A stretch of 63,812 bases of DNA, taken from positions 1 through 63,812 of the forward strand of contig JAGABW010000049.1 in the NCBI GenBank assembly GCA_017614465.1, given 5' to 3'. Position numbers and translations under genes: made by a program. The notes beneath the pieces are model-generated. The model was given only the letters and a program-made list of their open reading frames with translations, did not search any database and was not told the DNA's origin. The stretch comes from Bacteroidaceae bacterium. Lineage in GTDB: Bacteria; Bacteroidota; Bacteroidia; Bacteroidales; Bacteroidaceae. This document shows positions 34,447 through 43,735 of the stretch, piece after piece (the first letter of the stretch is position 1; the number at the start of each line of letters is the position of its first letter).

Positions 34447-36456
34447 TTATTTTGATTTCTTTAAAACCATAGCGGTTCTTGCTGGAACATACAATTTAAG
34501 CCATCCTTTGCCGTCTTTTGAATATAACGGATCGGAATTCGTCAGATGGGCTATTGTGTCGTCTGTTAAATTAAAACCGCCAAAGTCTGAATTGTCTGTA
34601 TTCAGTTTGACATGATATTCGCCTTCGGGCACAAGGAATCCATATCCTTCAAATGATTGATAAGGACTGAAATTGAACACGAACAACAAGTCGTTACGCA
34701 TGTAAGCAAGAATTTGATCGCCATCATTGTGCCATATCTCCTGGATCTTGCTTTTCTGGAAGTTTCTTGTTTTACCAATCAGTTTTATCATACACTTGTC
34801 GAAATCTCCAAGATAATGATAACAGAGTTCTTTATTGTCAACCAAGTTCCATTGGCGTCGTGCATATTTGTGACTCCACCCGTTACCTTCACGCGGAAAA
34901 TCAATCCATTCCGGATGTCCGAATTCATTTCCCATGAAATTCAAGTAACCGCCATTAATGGTCGAAGCGGTTAGGAGGCGTATCATTTTATGCAGAGCGA
35001 TACCTCTGTTTGCCATGAAGTTTTCATCGCCCTTTTTGAAATGCCAATACATGTCGGCATCAATTAGTCTGAATATTATGGTTTTATCTCCAACTAAAGC
35101 TTGATCGTGACTTTCTGCGTATGATATGGTTTTCTCGTCCGCACGTCTGTTGGTGGTTTCCCAGAACATAGACGATGGTTTCCAGTCTTCGTCTTTTAAT
35201 TCTTTTATTGTCTTTATCCAATAATCTGGAATGTTCATTGACATTCGGTAATCGAAACCATATCCGCCCTTTTTAAATGGAGCAGCCAAACCTGGCATTC
35301 CACTTACTTCTTCTGCGATTGTTATAGCTTTTGGATTTACCTCATGTATTAATATATTGGCAAGTGTAAGATATGCAATTGCCTCGTCATCTTCATGTCC
35401 ATTATAATAATCGCCATAGCCGTTGAATTGTTCACCAAGTCCATGACTATAATATAACATGCTGGTTACACCGTCAAACCTATATCCGTCGAAATGGAAT
35501 TCTTCGAGCCAATATTTACAATTTGATAACAAATAATGAAGAACTTCATTTTTGCCATAATCAAAACACAGACTATCCCATGCAGGATGTTCACGTCTGT
35601 CACCATGCATGAAATATTGATAAGGGTCACCGGCAAATAATCCCAGACCTTCATATTCGTTCTTAACGGCATGTGAATGGACTATATCCATTATGACTGA
35701 GATTCCATTCTTGTGAGCCTCGTCAATAAGCTCCTTGAGTTCCTCGGGAGTACCGAACCGACTTGAAGGGGCGAAGAAATTAGATACGTGATAACCAAAA
35801 CTACCATAGTATGGATGTTCGGCAATTGCCATTATCTGTATGCAATTATACCCGTCCTCAATGATGCGTGGTAAGATATTATCTTTAAATTCGGTGTATG
35901 TACCAACCTTTTCAGCATCTTGCGCCATTCCTATATGACATTCATATATCAATAAAGGATTGGTCTTAGGGGTGAATTCCTTGCATTTCCATTTGTATTG
36001 TTTGGCGGGAGCCCATACTTGTGCTGAGAAAATCTTTGTATTCTCATCCTGTACAACTCGTGTTGCCCATGCAGGTATTCTTTCAGCCTTACCACCATTC
36101 CAATAGATCATTAATTTATAATAATCCTCATGGTGAATAGCATCAGATTCAAGATATATCTCCCAAACACCATTGTCTAATGATGTTAATCTATATGCTG
36201 AATTCTCTTCCCAGTTGTTGAAATCCCCAATTAAATAAATCTGAGTGGCGTTTGGAGCCCATTCACGAAACACCCAACCATTTTTGATTTTATGCAAGCC
36301 AAAATAGTGATGTCCTTCAGCAAAGTCGCTGATTGATTGTTTCCCATTATCTGTAAGCTCATTTAATTTATATAGAGCATGTTCATGTCTTCCTTTTATT
36401 GCTTCCTCAAAAGGTTCTAACCATGGGTCGTTTTTGACTAATCCTATGTGTTTCAT
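34447..36456 (-). CDS. glgB: 1,4-alpha-glucan branching enzyme
   Basis: Introduces alpha-1,6 branches into glycogen. The 669 residues contain an N-terminal CBM48 (YFGLHKIKNGWVFREWAPNA) and a GH13 barrel. The catalytic residues are the Asp in GYRFDGVTSM (nucleophile), the Glu in TIAEEVSG (acid/base) and the Asp in AESHDQAL. A C-terminal beta domain follows. The sequence has the eukaryote-like (GH13_8) flavour usual in Bacteroidetes, and no long N-terminal extension. No glycogen synthase or phosphorylase gene is nearby. Confidence 0.95.
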   Translation of the reverse strand: MKHIGLVKNDPWLEPFEEAIKGRHEHALYKLNELTDNGKQSISDFAEGHHYFGLHKIKNGWVFREWAPNATQIYLIGDFNNWEENSAYRLTSLDNGVWEIYLESDAIHHEDYYKLMIYWNGGKAERIPAWATRVVQDENTKIFSAQVWAPAKQYKWKCKEFTPKTNPLLIYECHIGMAQDAEKVGTYTEFKDNILPRIIEDGYNCIQIMAIAEHPYYGSFGYHVSNFFAPSSRFGTPEELKELIDEAHKNGISVIMDIVHSHAVKNEYEGLGLFAGDPYQYFMHGDRREHPAWDSLCFDYGKNEVLHYLLSNCKYWLEEFHFDGYRFDGVTSMLYYSHGLGEQFNGYGDYYNGHEDDEAIAYLTLANILIHEVNPKAITIAEEVSGMPGLAAPFKKGGYGFDYRMSMNIPDYWIKTIKELKDEDWKPSSMFWETTNRRADEKTISYAESHDQALVGDKTIIFRLIDADMYWHFKKGDENFMANRGIALHKMIRLLTASTINGGYLNFMGNEFGHPEWIDFPREGNGWSHKYARRQWNLVDNKELCYHYLGDFDKCMIKLIGKTRNFQKSKIQEIWHNDGDQILAYMRNDLLFVFNFSPYQSFEGYGFLVPEGEYHVKLNTDNSDFGGFNLTDDTIAHLTNSDPLYSKDGKGWLKLYVPARTAMVLKKSK

Positions 36457-36525
36457 AAATTAAGATAGGTTATTATTTAATTTAAGGGGAATTATCAGGT
36501 AAATATTATAAATAGATGCTGAATA

Positions 36526-36969
36526 CTATGCTTTAATCTTAAATATCACTTTTTGTATAGACTCTTCTGAAGATACACATGGCGCATGTCCGTCTTCAGG
36601 GAAGAAGATAACAAACATACCTGGTGTGATTGTGATATATTGTTGTGCAAGTCCTTCATAGAATGTGATATCTTTTTCCTCGTTATATGTTTGAGGATCA
36701 AGGTCTTTTCTTGGGGTATATCCCATAGTCTCAGGACATGACAAAGGTATTTGAATGTCTATCATCCTATTGTGAGTTTCAATCTTTGCCTCTGTCGGAG
36801 TCTTACCTTTTGCTATTGTGAAATTAGCAAACAAATCTTTTCCTGAGAGTTCAACTTTACCTTGTGGATGCTTTGAAAGATCTGTGTTTTTAATGAAATC
36901 TACTACTTTATTAAATAAAGGATTTACAGCAGCATATTTATTTAAGTTTTCAATAGTGTCGATTATCAT
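36526..36969 (-). CDS. YhcH/YjgK/YiaL-family protein
   Basis: 147-residue cupin-like protein of the DUF386 (YhcH/EbgC) family. It has the metal/active-site pattern: KIETHNRMIDIQ in the first half and IFFPEDGHAPCV near the C-terminus. Family members act on sugars, and E. coli YhcH (NanQ) is a sialic-acid anomerase. Here no sialic-acid genes adjoin, so the substrate is unknown. It is 69 bases upstream of glgB on the same strand. Confidence 0.9.
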   Translation of the reverse strand: MIIDTIENLNKYAAVNPLFNKVVDFIKNTDLSKHPQGKVELSGKDLFANFTIAKGKTPTEAKIETHNRMIDIQIPLSCPETMGYTPRKDLDPQTYNEEKDITFYEGLAQQYITITPGMFVIFFPEDGHAPCVSSEESIQKVIFKIKA

Positions 36970-37064
36970 AATTCTGTATCTGTTTTTATATGATTCTTAT
37001 ACTGTTTTATATTCTCAATGAATGAAATAGATAAATCTTCTGAATTACCTGTATTCAATATGTT

Positions 37065-38192
37065 TTATTGCAGTGTTTCAATAACACCTCGTTTATAAAA
37101 GCCCTTTCTAAGCGTCTTTCCGTTTCTGTCTTTCTCTACAAACGCACCATCGCGTATATCGTCAACGTATGAGCCTTCGAATCTTGTACCGTTTGAATCT
37201 TCCTCAATACATTTTCCGTTTTTCTTTCCGTTTGTAAAATGTCCTTTGAATTTAGATCCGTTTTTCATCCTTAGTACACCATCGCCATTCATTTCTCCGT
37301 TGGCCCATTCTCCGTCGTATACATCACCATCGTGGGATGTGTATTTTCCACGTCCGTTTTGGCGGTCGTCAATCCAATATCCCTCGTAGCATGAACCGTC
37401 GTTCCATGTATATGTACCGAAACCGTCCATCATTCCGTTTTTGAATGTTCCTACATATTTGCCTTTTTCAGCATATGTGAAGATACCTTGTCCTTGACGT
37501 TTTCCTAACACATAATCACCTTCATATTTATCGCCGTTGGCAAAAGTATAAATACCCTTACCATCCATCAGATCGTTTTTCCAAGTGCCTGCAAATTTAT
37601 CACCATTTGAGTAATTGTATGTGCCATATCCGTTGCGCATATCATTCTGCATATCACCATAATAGGTACTTCCGTCGCCCCAGTCAAACAAACCTTTGCC
37701 TTGTTTCTTGTCAGCAACCCAATCGCCCTGATAGAATGCTCCATTCTTCCATGTATATGTACCTTTTCCCTCTCTCATGTCTTGTTTCCACTCTCCGTCA
37801 TATACATCACCATTGTGGTAGTACATTATACCACTACCCTCTTGGAAATCCTTAAACCAGAGTCCGTCGTACTTGTTTCCATTAGCAAAACAATAAACAC
37901 CTCTACCATGTTGATGATCGTCATACCAGTCACCTTCATATGATTCGCCGTCAGTAAAAGTATATACACCATGACCTTGACGTTTACCTTTAACATATTC
38001 GCCTTCGTAAACATCTCCAGTCTTAAACGTGGTTTTTCCTTTACCGTTTGGTTTTCCGCTAATTAACTCACCATTATATATCGCTCCATCTTTGGGAAAT
38101 ACGTATCTTCCAACACCTTCTTTCTGGCAAAAAGCAGAAACTGGAATAACGGCTATTAATCCCATCAATAAGATTTTCTTCATTATTACCAT
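37065..38192 (-). CDS. Exported MORN-repeat protein
   Basis: 375 residues. After a signal peptide (MKKILLMGLIAVIPVSAFC), essentially the whole protein is 14 consecutive 23-residue MORN repeats of the pattern YxGxWxxxxxxGxGxxxxxxGxx. The last two are degenerate, with a short C-terminal tail. MORN repeats form an elongated beta-meander that can bind lipids or act as a spacer. An export signal suggests a periplasmic or outer-membrane role. The start could also be the second ATG at 38183, nine bases later. The gene stands alone, with a good promoter 26-57 bases upstream. Confidence 0.88.
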   Translation of the reverse strand: MVIMKKILLMGLIAVIPVSAFCQKEGVGRYVFPKDGAIYNGELISGKPNGKGKTTFKTGDVYEGEYVKGKRQGHGVYTFTDGESYEGDWYDDHQHGRGVYCFANGNKYDGLWFKDFQEGSGIMYYHNGDVYDGEWKQDMREGKGTYTWKNGAFYQGDWVADKKQGKGLFDWGDGSTYYGDMQNDMRNGYGTYNYSNGDKFAGTWKNDLMDGKGIYTFANGDKYEGDYVLGKRQGQGIFTYAEKGKYVGTFKNGMMDGFGTYTWNDGSCYEGYWIDDRQNGRGKYTSHDGDVYDGEWANGEMNGDGVLRMKNGSKFKGHFTNGKKNGKCIEEDSNGTRFEGSYVDDIRDGAFVEKDRNGKTLRKGFYKRGVIETLQ

Positions 38193-38217
38193 GTCTTTAT
38201 ATTTAATTTTTGATGCA

Positions 38218-38249
38218 CAAAATTAGTAAAAATAACTTATATATACAAA
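38218..38249 (-). promoter_or_regulatory. Promoter of the MORN-repeat gene
   Basis: Minus-strand TTTG (38249-38246), 20 bases, TAATTTTG (38225-38218). The predicted start near 38211 gives a leader of about 20 nt. Confidence 0.6.
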
Positions 38250-38310
38250 CAGATTAAGATTTATTATGATTTTAATTATACTAAAATCGTATATTTTGGT
38301 GGATATTTAT

Positions 38311-38318
38311 TACCTTTG
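38311..38318 (+). promoter_or_regulatory. -7 element for the DUF4494 operon
   Basis: TACCTTTG matches TAnnTTTG, followed by a leader of about 117 nt before the ATG at 38442. The leader begins with an ATG (38323) opening a 25-codon frame that I do not consider a real gene. No -33 box at the right spacing. Confidence 0.4.
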
Positions 38319-38441
38319 CACAATGAAAGGAAATAAGTGGATGTCGATTGTTTATATATACTTTTATAATCGTCCGAATCATTCACATTTTTTAATATAA
38401 TAAATAAGTATAAGTATAATTTTAATTAAATAACAGATACA

Positions 38442-38936
38442 ATGTTAGGAAACAATTGGTTTGAATGTAAGGTGGTTGCCGAAAAGACAATCGAAGGTGG
38501 ATTAAACAAACCTTTTAAAGAAACTTATTTGGTTGATGCACTTAATTGTACATCTGCAGAGGCGCGTATAATGGAAGAAGTTGGTCCGTTTTGCAGTGGT
38601 TCCTTAATAATTACAGGAATCAAGCATGTCAAGATAAGCGAACTATTTCTCAGCGATAACGAAAATGCAGATAAATGGTATAAGGCTAAGATAAATTTCA
38701 TTACATTGGATGAAAAGACTCAGAAAGAAAAGAAAACAAGTGCTGATATGATAATTCAGGCTTTTGACTTCGAAGATGCGTTCAAGCGTTTGAAAGATGG
38801 CATGAAAGGTACAATGATGGATTATCAGATTGCCGTTTTACAGGAAACTACATTAATGGATGTTTTCCCATTCAATGCTGATGGAGTTCAAACAAACGAT
38901 AATCAAGAAAATGACAGAAATTCAGACTTTTCTTAA
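38442..38936 (+). CDS. DUF4494 domain protein
   Basis: 164-residue cytoplasmic protein of a family restricted to Bacteroidetes. It starts NWFECKVVAEKT, has a core beta region (YKAKINFITLDEKT) and ends with a polar Asn/Asp tail. Role unknown. In Bacteroidetes it is commonly next to the YggS gene, as here. Its last 26 bases overlap the YggS start in another frame. It is first in a four-gene overlapping operon. Confidence 0.85.
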   Translation: MLGNNWFECKVVAEKTIEGGLNKPFKETYLVDALNCTSAEARIMEEVGPFCSGSLIITGIKHVKISELFLSDNENADKWYKAKINFITLDEKTQKEKKTSADMIIQAFDFEDAFKRLKDGMKGTMMDYQIAVLQETTLMDVFPFNADGVQTNDNQENDRNSDFS

Positions 38937-39591
38937 GCAAGTTGTGGATGAGACTAAGGGCACTACAGCAAAATTAGTGGCCGTAAGTAAATATCATCCG
39001 GTTGAATCGTTGCGTGAAGCATACGATTGCGGTCAGCGTGTGTTTGGAGAAAGCCATGTTCAGGAACTATGTATGAAATATGATGTTCTTCCAAAGGACA
39101 TACAATGGCATTTTATCGGTCATCTGCAAACTAATAAGGTAAAATACATAGCTCCTTTTGTGTCTTTAATCCATGCGGTTGACACAATGAAACTTCTTTG
39201 CGAGATAAACAAACAAGCAATGAAGAACGACAGAGTGATTCCATGTCTCCTACAAGTGCATATTGCTAAAGAAGAAACAAAATTCGGTTTTACTCCACAG
39301 GAACTATTATCCTTCCTTGAAGAAGGTGAATGGCGCAATCTGAACAACGTCAAAATATCAGGTATTATGTGTATGGCGACAAATACCGATGACGAGCAAC
39401 AGATAAGAACGGAATTTAAAACAGTTAAACAATTATACGACCAGGTTAAAAATCAATATTTTAACGATTGTGATTGTTTCTCAGAATTATCAATGGGAAT
39501 GAGTCACGATTATCATATTGCTCTTCAGGAAGGCAGCACTATGATACGAGTTGGTAGTAAAATATTCGGTGCAAGAAATTATGAAACCTAG
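38911..39591 (+). CDS. YggS-family PLP-homeostasis protein
   Basis: 226-residue PLP-binding protein (PLPBP/YggS/PROSC family) that buffers free pyridoxal phosphate and affects amino-acid balance; it has no known catalytic turnover. The PLP lysine is in LVAVSKYHP, and the barrel motifs HFIGHLQTNK, GIMCMAT and LSMGMSHDY are complete. The ATG at 38911 gives the family's normal length; the longer open frame from 38860 lies inside the upstream gene. It overlaps its neighbours by 26 and 11 bases. Confidence 0.95.
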   Translation: MTEIQTFLKQVVDETKGTTAKLVAVSKYHPVESLREAYDCGQRVFGESHVQELCMKYDVLPKDIQWHFIGHLQTNKVKYIAPFVSLIHAVDTMKLLCEINKQAMKNDRVIPCLLQVHIAKEETKFGFTPQELLSFLEEGEWRNLNNVKISGIMCMATNTDDEQQIRTEFKTVKQLYDQVKNQYFNDCDCFSELSMGMSHDYHIALQEGSTMIRVGSKIFGARNYET

Positions 39592-40183
39592 TTCTACGAA
39601 AGATATAGCGAAGGCTATATTCTCAAAATATAATATAAGATATAATGCCGACTCTATAAATCAGTTGGCAGATTTACTCGTGCCCTTAAAACTTCATTAC
39701 AGGGAGTTTCTCCAAACTTCAGGTAAAACAGTCGACAATCTATATTATATTGAGACAGGTCTTGTACGAACATATCATTTATACGAAAACACCGAATATA
39801 CAGACGGTTTTTACAAAGAAGGCGACATGGTTCTCAGTCCCGACTGTTTGTATTCTGGCAATTTGAGTACTCAGAATATTATCACTATCGAACCAACGAT
39901 TGTCTTCTCTTTCTCATATACTTCAATCCAAAGATATGCTGCGATGGATGAGGTCTTCTGTCATTTGTTATGTGCCATAATGGAAGAACGTATCATCACT
40001 CAGCAAGCATATATTAACATGTTGATATTACCTACTCTTCAACGATTTAAATTGATGAGTAAATTTCATTCGGATATCATCTGGCGTTCTCCATCCAAGA
40101 GTGTTGCCTCATATTTGCGTATGGCACCAGAAACATTAAGTCGAATTAGAACAAGTTACAATGATGAAAACAGTGATTCTTGA
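39581..40183 (+). CDS. Crp/Fnr-family transcriptional regulator
   Basis: 200-residue regulator. It has an N-terminal cyclic-nucleotide-binding-like beta barrel (VDNLYYIETGLVRTYHL) and a C-terminal winged helix whose recognition helix is ASYLRMAPETLSRIRT. No FNR-type cysteine cluster is seen, so an Fe-S oxygen sensor is unlikely. I use the ATG at 39581; an upstream TTG lies well inside yggS. The start overlaps yggS by 11 bases and the end overlaps the dehydrogenase by 23, so all are translationally linked. Ligand and targets are unknown. Confidence 0.9.
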   Translation: MKPSSTKDIAKAIFSKYNIRYNADSINQLADLLVPLKLHYREFLQTSGKTVDNLYYIETGLVRTYHLYENTEYTDGFYKEGDMVLSPDCLYSGNLSTQNIITIEPTIVFSFSYTSIQRYAAMDEVFCHLLCAIMEERIITQQAYINMLILPTLQRFKLMSKFHSDIIWRSPSKSVASYLRMAPETLSRIRTSYNDENSDS

Positions 40184-41111
40184 TGCTCATACAGTAAATC
40201 CTGGAGATTTATCATGGGACCGTTTGAAAGATCTTACAAATGTAGATGTTTATCCCAGAACTCAATCTGAGCAAATTCTTGAAAGATGTGCTGATGCAGA
40301 TATTGTTTTAACAAATAAAGTGGTTTTGGATGCAGATATATTAAATCAGCTTCCAAGATTAAAATATATCGGTGTATTGGCTACGGGATATAATGTGGTC
40401 GATTTGGATGTAGCAACTCGTCAGAACATAGTTGTTACAAATATCCCTTCATACAGCACTCAAAGTGTGGCACAGATGGTATGGGCGCACCTTTTGAATA
40501 TAACCAATCAGGTCGCATACTACACGCAACAAAATAAGGGTGGCAAATGGTCAAATTCTCCCGATTTCTGTTATTATGATGATATTCATTATGAATTAAG
40601 CGGAAAGACCATAGGAATTGTCGGTTTAGGAAATATCGGTAGTAATATTGCTAAAATAGCGAAAGCCTTTGGAATGAAGGTAATTGCCTATACATCAAAG
40701 AAATCTGATTTGGACGGCATTAAAAAAGTGTCTATGGAACGCCTGTTCAGCGAAAGCGATGTTATATCGTTGAATTGTCCGTTAAACAAGGATACTTATC
40801 ATCTTGTGAGTCGTTCAAAAATCCAGTTGATGAAACCATCGGCAATCATTATCAACACAAGTCGAGGACCTGTTGTAAACGAACAAGATGTGGCAGACGC
40901 TCTTAATTCGGGGGAAATCGCAGCTTTCGGATGTGATGTCTTGTCTGTTGAACCGCCAACACCTGACAACCCATTATTAACAGCACGAAACGCATATATT
41001 ACTCCACATATTGCGTGGGCTACCCAACAAGCACGTTCCAGATTAATAGATATCTGTTGTGATAATGTCCGGGCTTTTATAAAAGGAAAACCAATTAATA
41101 AGGTAAACTGA
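40161..41111 (+). CDS. D-2-hydroxyacid dehydrogenase (glycerate dehydrogenase-like)
   Basis: NAD(P)-dependent reductase/dehydrogenase of 2-hydroxyacids, 316 residues. The Rossmann motif is GIVGLGNIGSNIA. The catalytic Arg lies in NTSRGPVV, the Glu in DVLSVEPP, and the His in ITPHIAWAT, a C-terminal signature typical of hydroxypyruvate/glycerate dehydrogenases. The start overlaps the regulator by 23 bases. Substrate choice (hydroxypyruvate or glyoxylate) is an inference. A bidirectional terminator follows. Confidence 0.93.
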   Translation: MMKTVILDAHTVNPGDLSWDRLKDLTNVDVYPRTQSEQILERCADADIVLTNKVVLDADILNQLPRLKYIGVLATGYNVVDLDVATRQNIVVTNIPSYSTQSVAQMVWAHLLNITNQVAYYTQQNKGGKWSNSPDFCYYDDIHYELSGKTIGIVGLGNIGSNIAKIAKAFGMKVIAYTSKKSDLDGIKKVSMERLFSESDVISLNCPLNKDTYHLVSRSKIQLMKPSAIIINTSRGPVVNEQDVADALNSGEIAAFGCDVLSVEPPTPDNPLLTARNAYITPHIAWATQQARSRLIDICCDNVRAFIKGKPINKVN

Positions 41112-41135
41112 TAAGATCTATAAATAATAATAAAA

Positions 41136-41187
41136 AAATCACTGGATAGGTTTAATAAACGAACTCTAATCCAGTGATTTTATTTTT
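41136..41187. terminator. Bidirectional terminator
   Basis: AAATCACTGGAT (41136-41147) pairs perfectly with ATCCAGTGATTT (41169-41180). It is flanked by A7 on the left and TTTTATTTTT on the right, so it can stop both the dehydrogenase operon and the convergent DUF4923 gene. Confidence 0.75.
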
Positions 41188-41203
41188 GTATAACACTTAT
41201 TTG

Positions 41204-41935
41204 TTATTGCTTAACAAATAAGAATCCTGTCTTCATTCCATTAAATGACTTTGACAAATCAGAAATTGATGTGAGAGTGCTGTTCTTAGTTGCAGTCGCA
41301 AGAGTTTGAGCAGTTGACAACAATTTTGATGAATCAAATGTTAATGACAATTGAGTTGGTGAAACAGTTGCATATGCTGTACCGAATGAAAGTCCTAAAT
41401 TCTGACCTGTGATTTTTAATGTGTGTGCAGCAGAATCATATACATAGTTTGTAGTTTGAGTCTTTCCTCCAACTTGTATTACACATGTGTTGTCGGCATT
41501 AAACTGCATTACAACAGCGCCTGGCTTAATTCCTATTTTCTCATAATAAGGACTAATCTTGTTTTTCAGTTGATTACTTGCAACTAATCCACCTGCTTGA
41601 GCAAGAAAATTAGAACTCTCGAATTCCACAGATGGGCCAGAATATACCCATGTTCCAACAATAGATGACTGTACGTTGTTGCCAATCAAAGCACCGATTA
41701 CACCAGTTAACAAACTACCGGTATCATTACCTGTGGCACCAGAGAGTATAGAGCCTAAAATACTTGAACCATTTGGGTTTGTTGTTGCTGTCTGAGGAGA
41801 TGCTGTATTTGTATTGCCAGTTAAAGCCGATGCTGCAAGGTTTGATAATATCTGATCGCCTGTTGGAGCACCGCAGCTAACGAGTGCCAATCCGCATGAT
41901 AATGCGCCTATTGCAAATAAATTAATTTTCTTCAT
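41204..41935 (-). CDS. DUF4923-family lipoprotein
   Basis: 243 residues with a lipoprotein signal (LSCGLALVSCGAP, lipobox Cys near 21), a Ser/Thr/Gly/Asn-rich linker with two glycine-zipper-like stretches (LTGVIGALIG), and a C-terminal lipocalin-like domain (VGTWVYSGPSVEFES and KPGAVVMQFNADNTCVI). This layout matches DUF4923 proteins of Bacteroidales. Function unknown, probably an outer-membrane lipoprotein. It is a single gene with its own promoter. Confidence 0.85.
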   Translation of the reverse strand: MKKINLFAIGALSCGLALVSCGAPTGDQILSNLAASALTGNTNTASPQTATTNPNGSSILGSILSGATGNDTGSLLTGVIGALIGNNVQSSIVGTWVYSGPSVEFESSNFLAQAGGLVASNQLKNKISPYYEKIGIKPGAVVMQFNADNTCVIQVGGKTQTTNYVYDSAAHTLKITGQNLGLSFGTAYATVSPTQLSLTFDSSKLLSTAQTLATATKNSTLTSISDLSKSFNGMKTGFLFVKQ

Positions 41936-41975
41936 TGCTTTATATTTTTAATTAGGTAATTCAAATAAATTATTG

Positions 41976-42005
41976 CAAAGATAATAAATAAATCATGAAT
42001 CACAA
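41976..42005 (-). promoter_or_regulatory. Promoter of the DUF4923 gene
   Basis: Minus-strand TTG (42005-42003), 19 bases, TATCTTTG (41983-41976). The predicted start lies near 41970, giving a leader of about 35 nt. Confidence 0.5.
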
Positions 42006-42027
42006 TTAATAATTCATAATTATTTCA

Positions 42028-42035
42028 TAACTTTG
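42028..42035 (+). promoter_or_regulatory. -7 element for the MBL-fold gene
   Basis: TAACTTTG fits the consensus and would start transcription near 42042, only about 13 bases before the ATG chosen at 42055. It rules out the in-frame TTG at 42040 as a start. Confidence 0.4.
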
Positions 42036-42054
42036 TCGTTTGAAGAGTAAATTG

Positions 42055-42873
42055 ATGATAAAAATGGGAGAATATAAATTTGTTTCTTTTGGTAGCGGTA
42101 GTAGCGGTAATTGCTATTACCTTGGCAATGAAGAACAAGGACTATTTATTGATGCTGGTATCGGCATTCGTCGTATAAAACGATACATGAAGGAATATGG
42201 CATCAAATATAACAATATAAAAGGGTTGATTATTACTCATGACCATGCAGATCATGTTAAGGCATCTGGATATTTGAGTCAAGAAATGAACCTACCTGTA
42301 TATACCACTCAACTCATACACGAAGGTATTAAACATACGTTTCATTCTGGGAAAAAAATCGAAGCATGCAATTGTAAACTGATAAATCCTGAAGAACCAT
42401 TTGAAATAGGTGACTTTAAGATAACAGCATTCCCTATCCCTCATGATTCAACTGAAAATATGGGCTATTGCATTGAATTAGGTGATAAGAAGTTTACAAT
42501 CATGACTGATGTCGGTTTTCCAACTGAAACCGTTCATAAATATATTCAAATATCAGATTATCTGGTTATTGAATCAAATTATGATGAAGAAATGCTCAAA
42601 AATGGAAAGTATCCTATTACATTAAAACAACGTATTTCAAGCGGTACCGGACATTTAAGCAACAGACAAGCAGCAGAAACATTAGCTGCCAATTTTCACG
42701 AATGTCTGAAGCATGTATGGTTATGCCATTTAAGCGAAGAGAATAATCATCCTGAATTGGCAAGGAAAACAATAGAATATCATTTACGCTCTTTTGGAAT
42801 TATAGCAGGTAAGGATTTCCAATTGGAAGTGTTAAGACGCCTGATTCCAACTGGTCCGTTTATTTTACAATAA
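42055..42873 (+). CDS. MBL-fold metallo-hydrolase (YycJ/WalJ-like)
   Basis: 272-residue metallo-beta-lactamase-fold enzyme. The metal motif is THDHADH near residues 61-67, with further ligands in PIPHDS and WLCHLSEENN. The GSGSSGNCYYL opening is typical of the YycJ/WalJ subfamily of putative exonucleases linked to DNA replication or repair. The leader is very short. The next gene is panB, 34 bases away. Function by family only. Confidence 0.9.
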   Translation: MIKMGEYKFVSFGSGSSGNCYYLGNEEQGLFIDAGIGIRRIKRYMKEYGIKYNNIKGLIITHDHADHVKASGYLSQEMNLPVYTTQLIHEGIKHTFHSGKKIEACNCKLINPEEPFEIGDFKITAFPIPHDSTENMGYCIELGDKKFTIMTDVGFPTETVHKYIQISDYLVIESNYDEEMLKNGKYPITLKQRISSGTGHLSNRQAAETLAANFHECLKHVWLCHLSEENNHPELARKTIEYHLRSFGIIAGKDFQLEVLRRLIPTGPFILQ

Positions 42874-42907
42874 TAAAAACAAGAACTAAAAGATATAATC
42901 ATTCATT

Positions 42908-43726
42908 ATGGGATATTTAGTAGAAGATCAAAGAAAAGTAACAACTCACCGTTTGATTCAGATGAAACAAGAAGGCAAGAAAATTGCCATGCTTACATCA
43001 TACGACTACACTACAGCTCAAATTGTAGATAATGCAGGAATGGATGTTATCCTTGTAGGCGACTCTGCGTCTAATGTCATGGCTGGAAACGTTACGACAT
43101 TACCTATGACTTTGGATCAGATGATATATCACGCTACTGCAGTAGTTCGTGCAACAAAACGAGCATTAGTTGTTTGCGATATGCCTTTCGGTACATATCA
43201 GGTAAACCCTACCGAAGGTGTAACAAATGCAATTAAAATCATGCAGTCAAGTAGTTGTGATGCCTTAAAATTAGAAGGTGGAGTTGAAATCATAGATACC
43301 GTAAGAAAAATTCTTGATGCAGGTATTCCTGTTATGGGTCACTTAGGACTCACCCCTCAGAGTATTAATAAGTTCGGAACTTATACAGTAAGAGCTAAAG
43401 AAGAAGCTGAAGCAAACAAATTAATAAGTGACGCGCATGCATTAGAAGATGCAGGATGTTTTGCCATCGTATTAGAAAAAATTCCAGCATCTCTTGCAGC
43501 ACGTGTTACTGCAGAGTTAAAAATACCAGTTATTGGTATCGGCGCAGGTGGTGCATGTGATGGTCAGGTTCTTGTTGTTACAGACATGTTGGGTATGTCA
43601 CAAGGTTTCTCTCCTAAGTTCTTACGCAGATATGCCGACCTTCATTCTATTATGACAGAGGCTATCGGTAATTATATTACAGATGTAAAATCATGCGATT
43701 TTCCTAACGAGAACGAACAATACTAA
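42908..43726 (+). CDS. panB: 3-methyl-2-oxobutanoate hydroxymethyltransferase
   Basis: First committed step of pantothenate (CoA) synthesis: transfers a hydroxymethyl group from methylene-THF to ketoisovalerate. The 272 residues are the normal length. Motifs are [24 protein letters not shown] with a metal ligand Asp, [16 protein letters not shown], and the catalytic Glu in VLEKIPA. No panC or panD adjoins. Confidence 0.97.
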   Translation: MGYLVEDQRKVTTHRLIQMKQEGKKIAMLTSYDYTTAQIVDNAGMDVILVGDSASNVMAGNVTTLPMTLDQMIYHATAVVRATKRALVVCDMPFGTYQVNPTEGVTNAIKIMQSSSCDALKLEGGVEIIDTVRKILDAGIPVMGHLGLTPQSINKFGTYTVRAKEEAEANKLISDAHALEDAGCFAIVLEKIPASLAARVTAELKIPVIGIGAGGACDGQVLVVTDMLGMSQGFSPKFLRRYADLHSIMTEAIGNYITDVKSCDFPNENEQY

Positions 43727-43735
43727 TATGAAACC

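Noticed and set aside
37065..38192. 69-base periodicity that could look like a tandem DNA repeat or CRISPR-like array
   Set aside because: The period is exactly 23 codons, in frame, and matches MORN repeats at protein level, with diverged DNA between units.
38323..38400. 25-codon frame starting just after the DUF4494 -7 box
   Set aside because: It could be a leaderless small peptide, but composition and lack of any second evidence make it no better than chance.
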